Shown here: positions 1-10,330 of the stretch, piece by piece
Layout of the letters: each line of letters opens with the position of its first letter
How positions within the stretch are numbered: the stretch's first letter is position 1
From: Bremia lactucae
Taxonomy: Eukaryota; Oomycota; Peronosporomycetes; Peronosporales; Peronosporaceae
Length of the DNA: 64,000 nucleotides
Direction: 5' to 3'
NCBI RefSeq assembly: GCF_004359215.1
Contig: NW_027152031.1
Span: forward strand, 1,673,671 to 1,737,670
Notes under the pieces: generated by a model
Databases searched by the model: none
The model's input: the letters and a program-made list of their open reading frames with translations, nothing else
Told to the model about the DNA's origin: nothing
Position numbers and translations under genes: made by a program

Positions 1-269
1 TGCGACTAGATAACGAATCTGTATTTTCAACTGCATATGCTAGTGCGTAAGCCAGGCCAAGCAGCAGATGTTTGGACTCCGTGACTCCGTGCCCAAATAT
101 AGTCCATGGACAATTCATTTAACCCGTCTTTCGACGTAATTAAAGCTGTAAGCCACATGAAAACAATGTTTCAAAGAAACAGTCTAGTTTTTTAAAAGAG
201 TGCGTTTCGCTGAATGCCTAAAGCGGCGGGTAAGATCTCTATATTGCTTTCCAACGTCCCGTGTAACGA

Positions 270-608
270 ATGCGTAACTTTCCGCTTGAGGCACTGTGCC
301 GTAAATTTACCGAACATGACACAACAGCCGACGGATGTTTGCCAGTATCGGCATTGCGCCTGACTAATCAGGAAACCTTCGTGAATATGATTTCACAAAA
401 ACTTATTCATAGCTGGCAGGCATTAGCACAATCGTATATAGACACAAGATGGCACATTAACCTACGCAAAGAGGATTTAAAGCCAGATGGGCAATGGAGG
501 GTCGCAACTGATAGAACTTTATTGTCAGACATTATGTGTGACGAAGCTCTTTTACATATCCGACTCGAATCACGAAGGAGGATTTCTTGTGGAAGCAACC
601 GCTTCTAA
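270..608 (+). CDS. Hypothetical 112-residue reading frame
   Basis: An ATG-to-stop frame of 112 residues that I do not recognise. It has no signal peptide, membrane segment or repeat, and a rather polar, basic composition (the last 12 residues are rich in R and S). No intron signals or neighbours help. It lies left of the transposon fragments starting at 1630 and could be an exon remnant of a larger gene or a chance frame; a shorter frame also exists opposite it. Treat as unproven. Confidence 0.2.
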   Translation: MRNFPLEALCRKFTEHDTTADGCLPVSALRLTNQETFVNMISQKLIHSWQALAQSYIDTRWHINLRKEDLKPDGQWRVATDRTLLSDIMCDEALLHIRLESRRRISCGSNRF

Positions 609-833
609 GCAAGAATCGCAATGTCGACAACAGCGGATTAAGTTGTAAAACTTATTGTCTGTGCAGGCCACAAATTCTTCAACTACTTGAATCTTTCACA
701 TGAACCGCCCCAAAGCTATTCTATCGCATGCACTACAACATTAAACTTAAAAGAGAATTACATTTTTTAAGCTGGCGAACTGATATTGCGAGCAACATAT
801 CGGTGCCTTACTAAGAAACAAGCAATATGTATA

Positions 834-1056
834 GAGTTATTATGAAATGCTTTCGAAATTGGCGGCAGAAAATACTTGATATTCAGTTAGCTGCTAAAAG
901 GCCTGGTAATGATGTGTTGAGGTTTCAAAGCAAATGGAGTAAGTTTTAGAACTTTTACTAATCGATTCCTTTGCCTTAAAACCTCCTTTTAGCAGACTGA
1001 CTTATCAAAGTATTTTTTTCTGCCGCCAATTTCGAAAGCATTTCATCATAACTCTG
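834..1056. repeat. Foldback (MITE-like) element
   Basis: Two arms read as imperfect inverted copies. The left arm includes GAAATGCTTTCGAAATTGGC from about 845 and the right arm carries its reverse complement ending near 1050. Pairing continues inward through GCTGCTAAAAGG on the left and CCTTTTAGCAG on the right, giving arms of roughly 75 bp around a short centre. Length, AT-rich core and lack of coding fit a small non-autonomous foldback element. No target-site duplication was obvious. Confidence 0.6.
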
Positions 1057-1192
1057 AAAAGAATTAACGAGTATTGATGGAGTGATGCTGGGTTCAATAA
1101 TGGCGGTTCTGTATGTGACTACTAATTAAATTTGGCATCGTTCCATTGCGTCTGGTAGGACACTGTTCATACATGTTTTAGACGGGACGCGC

Positions 1193-1302
1193 GACAGTAG
1201 CCAATGGGCATGCCAGACAGTAGCCAATGGGGTGGACGTATTAACGGTCGGGTAGCAGTAAAAAAGGCGGGTAGCGATAAAAATAAGTCGGGTAGCAATA
1301 TC
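1193..1302 (+). repeat. Short direct repeats
   Basis: GACAGTAGCCAATGG occurs at 1193 and again at 1216. It is followed by three spaced copies of CGGGTAGC plus an A-rich tail between 1248 and 1302. A small degenerate tandem array of unknown role. Confidence 0.5.
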
Positions 1303-1629
1303 ATTTCCCTAAGAAAACATTTTGACCTGTGAACTGTTTAATACAATTCCAAAGCGCTATTCTGGCAGGTTTGCTGCCTTACAGGGCTTAGTGACCATGC
1401 GCAAGCAAAAGCTGGAATTGAAATAAGCTCACAAGTGCTTTCTTACAGATAGAACCACAATAGTTATCTCTGACTATGTGTTGATAATCGAATCATATTT
1501 TATATTCTGACCGATCTTCTATATAATAGCAGTATTCTATCAAGCAGACAGCCAGACTTTTTTGTACAGATTTGCATTAATATGCGAGACGTAGCGACCT
1601 AAAAACCGATGTAAAGAGAAAATATGTTC

Positions 1630-2046
1630 TGTAATGGGGCACACATCACCTTATGGGTAAAATAACATCGATTCCTATTCTAAAATAGTTAGTTACTTAA
1701 ATCCCATTTATTATGGGTAGCAAATGTGGTCGCCGCCACATATAAATCTGGCGGCCGGAATCTATCTTAAATAGATTCCGGCCGCCAGATTTATATGTTT
1801 TCGATTAAAAAAACTAATAAAATGCAGCTCCTCTTTTGATCTTAAAGCGTCAAATGCCTTCCTAGGCTTGCGCATTGATCTGTAAGAAATAGAAGCCTTT
1901 CTAAGGTATAATATACTCTTGGACACTAGTTGTCACTTGGTTCTAGAAGCCCCTGAAACCCTTGAAGTAGGATTCATTCAGCTAGAATAGCTTGTACGAC
2001 TCCCTGAGTTGTTAAACCATTAGTTCTGTAGAGCTAAGAGACCCTC
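1630..2046 (+). repeat. Truncated LTR, family B
   Basis: It starts TGTAATGGGGCACACATC and follows the same course as the family B LTRs at 14155-14609 and (reverse strand) 59121-59594, including the TTATGGGTAGCAAATGTGG block and the GGCGGCC hairpin block. The expected 3' end (GTAGCTACA type) is missing because an LTR-A fragment abuts at 2047. There is no internal element sequence on the left, so this is a solo or truncated LTR. Confidence 0.7.
1741..1795. repeat. Perfect 25-bp palindrome inside LTR-B
   Basis: Twenty-five bases (1741-1765, containing CTGGCGGCCGGAATCTAT) are repeated exactly as reverse complement at 1771-1795 with a five-base CTTAA loop. Other LTR-B copies have only a shorter GCCGCCAG/CTGGCGGC hairpin here, so this copy gained an inverted duplication. 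Confidence 0.85.
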
Positions 2047-2122
2047 TGTAACGGGGCACTGCGACTTGTACTGTTTCAGTACAAGTCCACTTCACACTGC
2101 TTCAGATGTGAGTGGTGCCTCT
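2047..2122 (-). repeat. LTR-A fragment
   Basis: Begins TGTAACGGGGCACTGC and contains the ACTTGTACTG...CAGTACAAGT hairpin typical of the U5 end of family A LTRs on the reverse strand. It is cut off by the assembly gap at 2123. Confidence 0.75.
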
Positions 2123-2222
2123 NNNNNNNNNNNNNNNNNNNNNNNNNNNNNNNNNNNNNNNNNNNNNNNNNNNNNNNNNNNNNNNNNNNNNNNNNNNNNN
2201 NNNNNNNNNNNNNNNNNNNNNN
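2123..2222. other. Assembly gap (100 N)
   Basis: A run of exactly 100 N, the usual placeholder for a gap of unknown size. Unlike the other gaps here, no duplicated flank is seen. Confidence 0.95.
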
Positions 2223-2273
2223 GCCTCTGCGATGCAGTACACGGAATGGCCCAATGAACTTGGGTAGTAATTT
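2223..2273 (-). pseudogene. Family A integrase C-terminal scrap
   Basis: About 50 bases matching, on the reverse strand, the A1 sequence near 27007-27075 (GPY/F region of integrase). It is a fragment left between the gap and the family C LTR. Confidence 0.5.
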
Positions 2274-2562
2274 TGTAACGGGGTCACATGTGCATGGTGT
2301 ACTGACACAATAAGGATATTGTGACTATGTCATATAGTCGGAATGTGTATCAGTACATCAGGGAATATAGCTGGGTTATCGTTATGACCCAGCTAGGTAC
2401 GAACGACACGTGTCGGCACCTCAAGTACGGAGTATTGCCATTAAGTAGTACTTAATTAGTAACTTTTAGTAGCCTGATTTACTGCTGTAGTTAGATTGCT
2501 TAAAGATCTCAATTAATATTATTTATAGCTTCCTCTGTGAGTTGCTTTGTGACCCTGTCACA
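2274..2562 (+). repeat. 5' LTR, family C
   Basis: Starts TGTAACGGGGTCACATG and ends GTGACCCTGTCACA, so the ends form an imperfect terminal inverted repeat beginning TG and ending CA. The body matches the copy at 9574 (shared TGACTATGTCATATAGTCGG block) with scattered differences, showing an old insertion. Confidence 0.8.
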
Positions 2563-2583
2563 CCTGGTAGCACTTGTAGTCAA
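2563..2583 (+). other. Candidate primer-binding site
   Basis: CCTGGTAGCACTTGTAGTC follows the LTR directly. TGGTAGCAC would pair with a tRNA ending GTGCTACCA; the first eight bases match the 3' end of some initiator-Met tRNAs but the following bases do not. The same word follows family A LTRs (e.g. 63265), which supports a functional primer site. The tRNA identity is inferred. Confidence 0.55.
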
Positions 2584-2611
2584 TCCGGCGGCCAAGGATT
2601 GAAAACTCTGG

Positions 2612-3665
2612 ATGGCACTCAGGATGGATGACCCTGAAGACTATATGCCTCTCAGGCAAAAAAACTATCTTCGCCTTTCCGATGCCCATTGGGCGATGCT
2701 TGAAAGAATGGCCAGCCTGTTAGGCGAGGAGGATTGACGGGTTTCCTTCCCTGACTGCCGACCAACAAAGGGCTCGAAATGAGCGCTTCGAGCGCTACGA
2801 CTCCTCTCGCATTGTTCACGTGAGTACGGCGACGCAAGATGCCGCACGTACGGCAGTGAGAGCTGAGACACACGGCACCTATTCGACGACGATGTTGTAT
2901 ACGCCGCGTCCAGATATGTCGAAACCTGTGAAGATTCGCGTTCCTACGTTCGACGGGAAGCAAGCGGATAGCTTGTTCCTCTGAATCGGGGAGATCGAGA
3001 TTGCGCTGAGCGCAGGCCAGATTGGCGACGCGAGGTCTTAGGTGGCTGTTGCTCTTTCGAACCTGGGAAATCGGGCTATGGAAGAGACGTCAACTCCGAG
3101 ATACTTTGTCTCGTGGAAGCTCATGGCTCAGGACATGCGAACGACATTTTTAATCGCCAACTTGGCCTACCGTCATCGGTCAATATTCCTGCGGAGCAAG
3201 CAAGGAAACCGGTTCTCACAGGACTGTGTCATGGAGCTTGAAAATTTGGAGGCCGCCATGGCCGGGGCTCCGTTGTCGGGAGAAGTAAAGGTCACGGTGT
3301 TCATGGACGGTGTCCGAGTCGGTCCTGTTCGCACTCAACTCTTTCGCCACCAAGCGACTACGTTCAACGAAGCTCTGCACATAGCTTTGCTGAAAGATCA
3401 CTGCACGAGATCGGCCCAGGGCCACGTCGGGTCGATGGAATTCGCCGAAGACCCCACCCCCGTGCAGATTTTATCGGCTGGGCGGGCGCGTCCGCGCTAG
3501 AAAAATTCGAAGGCCGGTTTCCGCTGTTTTGGGTGTAATGCGCGTGGGCATTATCGCAGAAACTGCCTAAAGAACCCAGGGAAGGTAGTCCATGGCACGC
3601 CTGCTTCGACGAAGCAAATTCTGAACGCAGTGAGCGTCGTACAGTCGGGAAACGAAGTCTCTTAG
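2612..3665 (+). pseudogene. gag: gag, family C (broken)
   Basis: Capsid-nucleocapsid polyprotein. The reading starts at the ATG at 2612, then meets a stop and a one-base shift near 2736, further in-frame stops near 2981 and 3039, and TAG at 3498. A capsid-like stretch (VPTFDG motif near 2945, then the conserved ALSNLGNRA block) precedes a perfect CCHC zinc knuckle (C-x2-C-x4-H-x4-C) at 3525-3566, which binds element RNA in this family. The knuckle lies beyond the 3498 stop in the same frame, so the stop is a point lesion. Ends about 3665. Confidence 0.75.
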
Positions 3666-3789
3666 TAGGCGCGGGACGTCCTACTGGGAGGTCACTCGCT
3701 CTCAAGAACGGAGGAAGGTTGCCTCCTCATCTTCCTGGAGAACAAGTCCCGGGAATAACACTGTTGTGTTTGTCTGTGGCCGCTGTGCG

Positions 3790-4116
3790 GTCAAAGTTGG
3801 TGGTGGTTACCGCTAAAGTGAAGGGGTACGAAGATCCATGACGGTGTTATTTGACTTGGGCGCGTCATACAACTTCGCGACTAACGCCAATGTGGGGAAG
3901 AATCAAGCGTTGTACGCCAAGGCTATTGAAGACTATAAGCAAGGTGTCCGTTTGCCTAGCGACAGGATCGATCGCATCGACTCGTATAGTTTTGTTACCC
4001 TTAATAATCAATTTTGATGAGTTTGATTTGAAGGACCGTTCATTGTCTTGAGTATGGACGATCGGTATGATCTCATCCTTGGGATGCCATGGCTTATGAA
4101 GCATAAGCCATGGAGC
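3790..4116 (+). pseudogene. Retroviral-type aspartic protease, family C (broken)
   Basis: The active-site motif reads LFDLGASYNF around 3847-3876 (D-x-G-A, catalytic Asp at 3853-3855), and the downstream flap/C-terminal word LILGMPWL appears near 4070. Protease of this class matures the gag-pol polyprotein. The two motifs lie in different frames, so the copy is dead. Confidence 0.65.
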
Positions 4117-4370
4117 GACTGGCGTAGTCGCACCGTGGGTGCTAGTCTCAAGCCACTCGTGGAACGAGCCTTGGTGGGTAATGTTTCCTCCTCGTCACGC
4201 GATGGATTTGTGCACGAACATCGCATTGCACGCTCGGAACGTTTCTTGCCAATTTGGCAGAGGTAGTGCATGAAGAAGGCCGTCGAGTATCGACTGGGGC
4301 CTTAGTTGGTGTTGAGGCTGGGTCAGCCTCCACAAAGGAAATCGCGATCGAGGATGGTTGAGCAAGCGGT

Positions 4371-4712
4371 AGTGCTGCGGTCAAAACTGCTCAGGAAGTA
4401 GCTGTCGCTGGGCGACGCGCGAATGAAGGAGTCGTGTTTCCTCTTTCATCGAAAGTCGCAACCGTGGGCGGTTACGTACAGAATAGTGCTGCGGTCACAA
4501 TTGCTCAAGAAGGCGATGTCGCTCGGCGATACGTTAGTGAAGGAGATGCGTTTCCTCCTTCACCGGAAGATTGTAAACGTGGGGGGTTGCGGAAGCGGTA
4601 ATGCTGTGGCCACTATTGTTCAGGAAGATGCAGTCGTCGACCGACGCGCACATGAAGAAGATAGTTCATTGCTTGACAGCGAGTCGCAGTTGTTGAACAG
4701 CACGTACAAGGC
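4371..4712 (+). repeat. 114-bp (38-residue) tandem repeats in protease-RT spacer
   Basis: Three consecutive units start at 4371, 4485 and about 4600, each opening with (A/S)-A-x-x-T-x-x-Q-E when translated on +. The period is a multiple of three in the first step, so it would have been a protein repeat. The spacer of family B carries a different 120-bp repeat in the same place. Confidence 0.7.
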
Positions 4713-5129
4713 GGTGAGACTGGATCAGTTCCCGCACAGGAGGGCGTAAAGCACGGCGATACGCACAAGTGGGGCTGGTCCAGCTCATGAATTGGTGATC
4801 ATAGTCGCGAATCGACATGAAATAGAAGGGATTGTGGTGGAACCGCTTCCTAATCTCGAAGAATTGTAGGAGCTTGAGGAGATATCCCAAAGGGAATTCC
4901 TAGCGAACCTCACGGAGGGTTAGCTAGAAGATGTGGTCCTCATACGTTGCGAAGCGACGTCTGTGGATTTGAACACCTCTTCGGTCATGGACGCGGAGGT
5001 GTTGGACAAGGAGAGCAAGGCTCATCGTCAGAAGAGGTATGGCTCGGCCATTCTAAAGGATCCGTTTTATCCTCTGTTGAAGGATTTTGTGGATTTGATA
5101 TCGAAAAACCTTCCCTCGGTTACTTCCGG

Positions 5130-5870
5130 ATCGGGGTGTACGCGACGAGATTGATCTGGAGCCGGGTACAAAGTACCAAACGACGCGCAATTGGTCACTG
5201 CCCAAGGAGCAAGGTGACGCTATTGACGCATTCTTTGCGGAAAGCACGCAGCAGATCTGGTCCGAGATTTGAAGTCGCTACACTCGTCGCCGACGTTTTG
5301 TGCGCGTAAACCCAATGGGAAACGGCGCATGGTTCATGCAGAGCAACATGGCCGGCTGCAGTATTTTTTACGCGCTCGACATGGTCGACGGCTATTATCA
5401 ACTACTCATGAGGGATACAGATATTCCTCTCACAACAGTGAGTTCTCCGAGTGGGATGTTATGGGAATGGGTGGTCATATCCCAGAGGCTTTTAAACGCA
5501 GCAGCTATGTTTAATAGGCTGGTTACGCAACTCTTTCGGCCGAAGCGGCACATCGCACAGACGTATTTCGACGATATATGGGTTGACAGCAAGGATGAAG
5601 GGAGTAAAATGGATGTTCAGGTGGATATCGAGCACGTTCGAGCGGTGTTGATGTGTAGGCGCGAGAATTGACTTTTTGCGAACATCAACAAGTGGCTCTC
5701 TGGGGCGGAAGAGAGTCCTTTTATGGGATGTTTCATTGGAAAGAGTGGAATCCGTGCGGATCCAGAGAAGATTTGAGCAATTGCACAATGGCCCGCAAGT
5801 GCTTCGGTCTCGCGAACTATGTGCATAAGTACAGCGAGAATCACGCAAAGATGGCCAGGTCATTGACCAA
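5130..5870 (+). pseudogene. pol: Reverse transcriptase, family C (broken)
   Basis: Copies element RNA to DNA. Recognisable blocks are the KPNGKRRM stretch near 5310, LDMVDGYYQLLMR near 5376, the catalytic box YFDDIWVDS near 5567 (Y-x-D-D type, both aspartates kept), and the thumb/connection FGLANYVHKYSENHAKM near 5806. They sit in at least three frames, so several indels break it. Confidence 0.8.
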
Positions 5871-5899
5871 CTTGCTGATGAACGACGTGGTCTGGTCGT

Positions 5900-6420
5900 G
5901 GACTGAGGAGGCTCAACAAGCCCTTCTAGCGATTAAGTTGAGCCTACAGTCGGCACCAATATTGGTGTTGTCGGACGAGGATCGTCCATTTAGTGTGGTG
6001 TGTGATGCATCAGACTTGCCGTTGGCTGCTCTGTTGCACCTGGATGCCAATGGTAATAAACGGGTAATTTTCTTTCAATCGCGGCAGCTTAGACCGCTGA
6101 GAAGAATAATCCAGTGCACGACATGGAACTTCTCGAAATGAAGTACGCCCTAAAACCCATTGTCGTCTATACAGACCATGCCTCGTTGATGACGGTGACT
6201 CAGTCGCCCCATTTGTCACAGCGCATGATGCGATGGTTGTCATTCTTTGCGGATTACAACTTTACGGTGGCTTACAAGCCAGGAAAGCAGAATGTCCTAG
6301 CGGACGCCCTTTCGAGACGTCCTGATTACGAACTGGCACGCGTTGTGCACCCTAAATTATCAGTGTTCGAGCTTATACGCAAGGCATATGTTCAACACAC
6401 GGATCTTCAAGGGATTGTAT
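5900..6420 (+). pseudogene. pol: RNase H, family C (broken)
   Basis: The domain opens with FSVVCDASDLPLAALL near 5990 (first catalytic Asp in CDAS), then VVYTDHASLMT near 6163 and the closing KPGKQNVLADALSRRPD near 6280. This is the classic Ty3/gypsy RNase H signature. A frameshift near 6110 separates the halves. It removes the RNA template during reverse transcription. Confidence 0.8.
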
Positions 6421-6579
6421 AGTCGTTGAGCGCATCTTTGGAAGCCGTCAACTTGACGAAGCTCCAGCAGACACATTACCAATCGGTAAAGTCTGTCCGA
6501 TGGACTTCTGTTCTACAGTGTGAATCCGGGGGATGAACACGCGTGGTCGTCGCTAACGACGAAGATTCCAGTCCCGAAT

Positions 6580-7290
6580 CCTCTATGAGGCACATGATAC
6601 GCCGAATACTGGACATTTGAAACGCGAAAAGACGTACATATCTGTGGCACATGACTTCTAGTGGCCCCACGTTTCCAAGTGGGTTCGGTCGTATGTCAAG
6701 ACGTGCGAGACTTGTCAACGAGTGAAGCCTCTTCCGTCTTCAGAAACGCCGCTACAGAGTTTGCCGGTCCAAGTGAACTGCTGGCGCTCATTGAGCGTGG
6801 ACATCATCTACGACTATCCGGCAGATAGGCATGGCCATACGGGCATTATGGTATTTGTGTGACGCCTCAGCAAGATGGTGCGGCTAGTGGCGGTTTGCCG
6901 AAGCATTACGGCATCGCAGGCGGCACAGCTGTTCATCGACAATGCGTTTCGACATTACGGACTTCCGGAGTCTTTCGTGAGTGATCGATATCCTCGGTTT
7001 GTGTCCGCCTTTCGGCAACATCTTTATCGAATATGGGAACTCGACTGATATGTCGACGGCGGATCATCCGCAGACGGATGGTCAGACCGAACGGGTCAAC
7101 CGTGTTTTGGCGAATGTGATTTGCAGTATTTGCGTGGATGAGCTATTTCAATGGAGTGCGCAATTAGCGCAAGTGGGATTCGCAATGAATAAAGCGGTGC
7201 CTTGGTCGACATGGTTTGCCCCGTTCTATGTGAATGGGTTGCGGCATCTGCGTACTCCTCTTTCGTTGCCAATGGCTTCTAATGTCTAAT
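6580..7290 (+). pseudogene. pol: Integrase core, family C (broken)
   Basis: The zinc-binding C-x2-C is visible as TCETCQRVKP near 6705-6730, the first catalytic Asp in LSVDIIYDY near 6796, the second in VSDRYPRF near 6978, and the third acidic residue in DHPQTDGQTERVNR near 7062-7100. In-frame stops occur (e.g. near 6660 and 6860) and the frame changes near 7020. It inserts element DNA into the host. Confidence 0.75.
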
Positions 7291-7389
7291 GTGGGGGAGG
7301 CTGTCGCCGATGACCTAAGAGGCCTAAATGGGTTTCGACCATTGGTCAAACCGAATTTGCTGACGTTTATTGAAACTGGTGAAGCCATT

Positions 7390-7790
7390 AGGCTACTTGT
7401 CAGGGACGCCATGGCTTCTGCTCAAGACCCTCAAAAGGAAAACAGTGACAGCATGGTCGTCGGAATACGCGAGTGTTTAAGATTGATGATTTTGTGCTAC
7501 TTAATGCTAAGAACCTACCTATACACGCGGTATCAGCTGTCGGGAGTACGAAGCTTCGACCGCGTTTCGTGGGACCCTTCACGGTCATTGGCGTTTACGG
7601 CGATGCCTACGCCTTAAACTTGCCATCGGCTATGGCAACGCACCCAACATTCGATGTTGGCTTGCTTACTGCATTCCTTGATCCGGCGGATCGGTCTAAA
7701 CAAACGCCACAGTTGTCCCATCATCTGACGAAGGTCATCAGCCGAGGGCGCAGCAGACTCCTCACTTACTGGATGACCGGTCGTTCTTGA
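7390..7790 (+). pseudogene. Integrase C-terminal GPY/F-like module, family C
   Basis: VLLNAKNLP near 7490 and RPRFVGPFTVIGVYGDAY near 7560-7612 match the C-terminal module (GPF plus Y spacing) that follows Ty3/gypsy integrases and helps target integration, then HPTFDVGLL. I could not find a convincing chromodomain after it in this family. Confidence 0.65.
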
Positions 7791-9324
7791 AGGATTCGCA
7801 GGTGGCCCCGAAGGGTACGACGATGACGAAGGGGTACGCAGACTGGCGCGTGGGAGGTGCAGGAGCCTGCGTGAGCTTGCAAGGTTGCGCTCAAGGATCT
7901 CCACCCGATCAAACAACGAAACCAGCCAACGCTGATTGTCATTCAAGTCTTTGTTCATCGTCGCAGTCAAATACCCCATCCAATCGTCGAGCTGAGTAGC
8001 AAGCTGCTCCAAGCGATGCCGTTGGTGGCTCTGTGATTCGTCACAATGATTCACACGACGATCATCTGCATGATCATGGTCCTCAAGGACACAGACACGA
8101 TCCCTCGAGGTAGATAGGTCGTCTCGATATGCCGCCAAGCGATACTGGCAGGAAGCCAGTGAGTTCTGAAGGGGTTGTAACTTTCCAGACGAACGCGATG
8201 AACCATGGTGGTATGATCCGGTCTCCTCAACCCTTGTTATGTCACGACGGATAGCGATACGTCCATAAGAAAATTTGGTCGGACATCGACGTAAGGCGGG
8301 ACGACAGAAGCCCTGGGTAAAGTGGCGTGGCTACCCGAAGGCCCAATCTGTGGGAACCGGAGGATTGCCTCGTGGAGGACTGCGCGGACCTCGTAAACGC
8401 TTATAGGCGTTGCCACTCAATTGCTCCGCGCTAACCGGGCCAAGAAGGCTCTTCGGGTCGATGTCGTGGGGTGATGTCCCCTTCTGGATTTTAATGATGA
8501 CCTCTTGGAGAATAAGCGTCGGGGTAAGACTGTCTCGGTCTATACGACGATAGACATCCCACCGCTGATCAGCAACCGCCTTAGCCATGTGAAATCGAAG
8601 ACGTCGAAGTGCCAGCCAGTCGAGCCGATGCGGCGAGTTGGAGAATTCGGGGATGCGATATCCATGGCGGTGAGCCACGGGCGGAGTTGGTCTTCGTAAG
8701 TCTGTCAGCCGACGTCAATGTCGTCATCATGGACAAGTGGGCATTCATCGATCTGCTCCATAGGTCATCCTCGATCTCAGAATAATTGGAGGTATTCCGC
8801 GTAGTTCGCCACGAACCAAACCTTCACTGCAAGCGGCTGGTCTCTTGTCCGCGGGACGCAAGTGTCACAACGACGCTTGTGGTCTCCTTGGGGCTCCGAT
8901 GGACACAGTGGAGGTGCTTGTTCGCCGGTATGGCTCGAGCTTGAGGGTCTCATGGAGACGTCGTCACGTGGTACGCTCGCAAAAGGTGGTTTCGATTCTG
9001 GAGAAAGTGTGTCGGCAGTGATCGTCTCAAGTGGAGCATGATGAACATCGGTGAAATATCGGGGATGAAGTTGGTGTCGAACTCGCGAGCACACTTCAGT
9101 CCTTATGCACGCTTTTGCCGCTTGCAGTGTCGAGCGGTAGTTCACAGAGCTGACAAAGCACGTGGCTTCTTATTCGAATGGTGTTGAGAGCGCGTTGCGT
9201 AAAGCTCTGCGACGTAGCTTGCCGAGCAGGTTGCTTCTCTCACGATCTTTCGCATCCGAATTGTTTGCGTCCTAGTAAGCTGCTTTTGGTGGAGATGAAG
9301 TCGTAATATCCGGTTGGTCATCAT
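7614..9324 (-). pseudogene. Antisense accessory gene of family C element (broken)
   Basis: Four successive reverse-strand frames (9324-9142, 9145-8777, 8678-8331 and 8138-7614; 60, 122, 115 and 174 residues) cover almost all the space between integrase and the 3' LTR, where + has no long frame. The last is a predicted coiled-coil protein (LEQLATQLDDWMGYL and SLFDRVEILERNLAS heptads) with a Ser/Pro-rich tail. Position and coiled-coil C-terminus parallel the antisense frames in families A and D. I do not recognise the protein family. It may be one gene broken by indels, or it could contain introns. Confidence 0.45.
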
Positions 9325-9563
9325 GCACGGGGTTTAACAGCTCCAGTGATGTCTCTTCAGCGTGCCCGGTTGGCGTCGTTCGTCTGTCGTTGTGGTGACT
9401 GTATCAGTCGATGTCGTCGTGTGCCCTGAGGGCGTCTTGTGGTTGTCGTTATCAAAGTCACTGCGGTGGCTCAGCGTGTGTGGGTGCCAGCGTTGTAGGC
9501 TCGTTGTGTCACTCACTTCCCTTCGGGTTCCCCCCTCCCGGCAAACGGTGTTTCCTATTTAGG

Positions 9564-9573
9564 TGTGGGAGGG
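9564..9573 (+). other. Polypurine tract, family C
   Basis: GTGGGAGGG directly before the 3' LTR start TGTAACGGGATC at 9574, the usual place for the plus-strand primer. Confidence 0.6.
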
Positions 9574-9773
9574 TGTAACGGGATCACTTGTGACTGGTGC
9601 TGACGCACTAAGGATATTTTGACTATGTCATATAGTCGGGATGTGTATCAGTATATCAGGGAATATAACTGGGTTATCGTTATGGCCCAGCTAGTGTATG
9701 AATGACACGTATCGGCACCTCAAGTACGGAGTATTGATATTTAGTGATACTAAATAAGTAATATTTTGTAGCG
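9574..9773 (+). repeat. 3' LTR, family C, truncated
   Basis: Starts TGTAACGGGATCAC and tracks the 5' LTR for about 200 bp to TTTTGTAGC, then similarity stops. The remaining roughly 90 bp of LTR is lost at the junction with family B sequence. Confidence 0.75.
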
Positions 9774-10032
9774 TTCCTAGCAAAGTTTTGGAGAGTCATG
9801 AAGCCACCTTTGCTAGGCAACAAAAGCGCTATTGGCGCGGATCATTGACTGAGTCTGGCAGTGTTTTAAACATTGGAACGCCTGAGTTAATATAATAAAC
9901 TCCAATGTTGTAAACATTAATTCTGAGTTCGACTCAGAAAAAGACGGTGGAACGGCACGTACTTTGTCGAGTGACACTCGTTTTAACAACGATTTACTGA
10001 ATGCTGAAAGCATTGTAGACTTAAGGCCGAGT

Positions 10033-10330
10033 CATCAAGGGTGCAATATCCCTGAGATACGTGGGGTAGCACGTCTTAGTCCACCGAGTTTGGTCGGCCG
10101 AGGTGGCCCCATACTGAGTGTCAATAGTGACACTATTGGCGATTTGCCAGGGCATCAAGAGTGCAATACCCTGAGAAACGTTGAGTGGCACGTCTAAGTC
10201 CACCGAGTGTGGTCGACCGAGGTGGCACCATACTGAGTGTCATTAGCGACACTATTGGCGGTTCGCCAGGGCTTTAGGGTCAATCCCTTCTAATGCACGT
10301 GGAGTGATACGTAAAGTTCGCTGGATAAGG
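10033..10330 (+). repeat. 120-bp tandem repeats in family B spacer
   Basis: Units start at 10033, 10153 and about 10272, each with CATCAAG/GTGCAATA..CCTGAGA, GTCCACCGAGT, CCGAGGTGGC and GACACTATTGGCG. The first two are about 85-90 percent alike by eye and the third is partial. The period is 40 codons. Confidence 0.75.

Larger units (their letters stand above)
609..1629. other. Non-coding stretch without a recognised gene
   Basis: AT-rich sequence with no credible coding frame. It holds the foldback element at 834-1056 and short direct repeats at 1193-1302, listed separately. I see nothing else I can name. Confidence 0.5.
2274..9773 (+). mobile_element. Ty3/gypsy retrotransposon, family C
   Basis: An LTR element of about 7.5 kb bounded by related LTRs at 2274-2562 and 9574-9773. 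In order it carries a primer-binding site, gag, protease, a tandem-repeat spacer, reverse transcriptase, RNase H, integrase with a GPY/F-like module, an antisense accessory region and a purine-rich tract. The pol order with integrase after RNase H places it in Ty3/gypsy. Every domain is interrupted by stops or frameshifts, and the 3' LTR loses its last third where family B sequence begins at 9774. Confidence 0.85.

Noticed and set aside
7614..8138. Treating the 174-residue reverse frame as a stand-alone cellular gene
   Set aside because: It lies inside a retroelement between pol and the 3' LTR, with further reverse frames beside it and counterparts in other families, so it is better described as element-borne.
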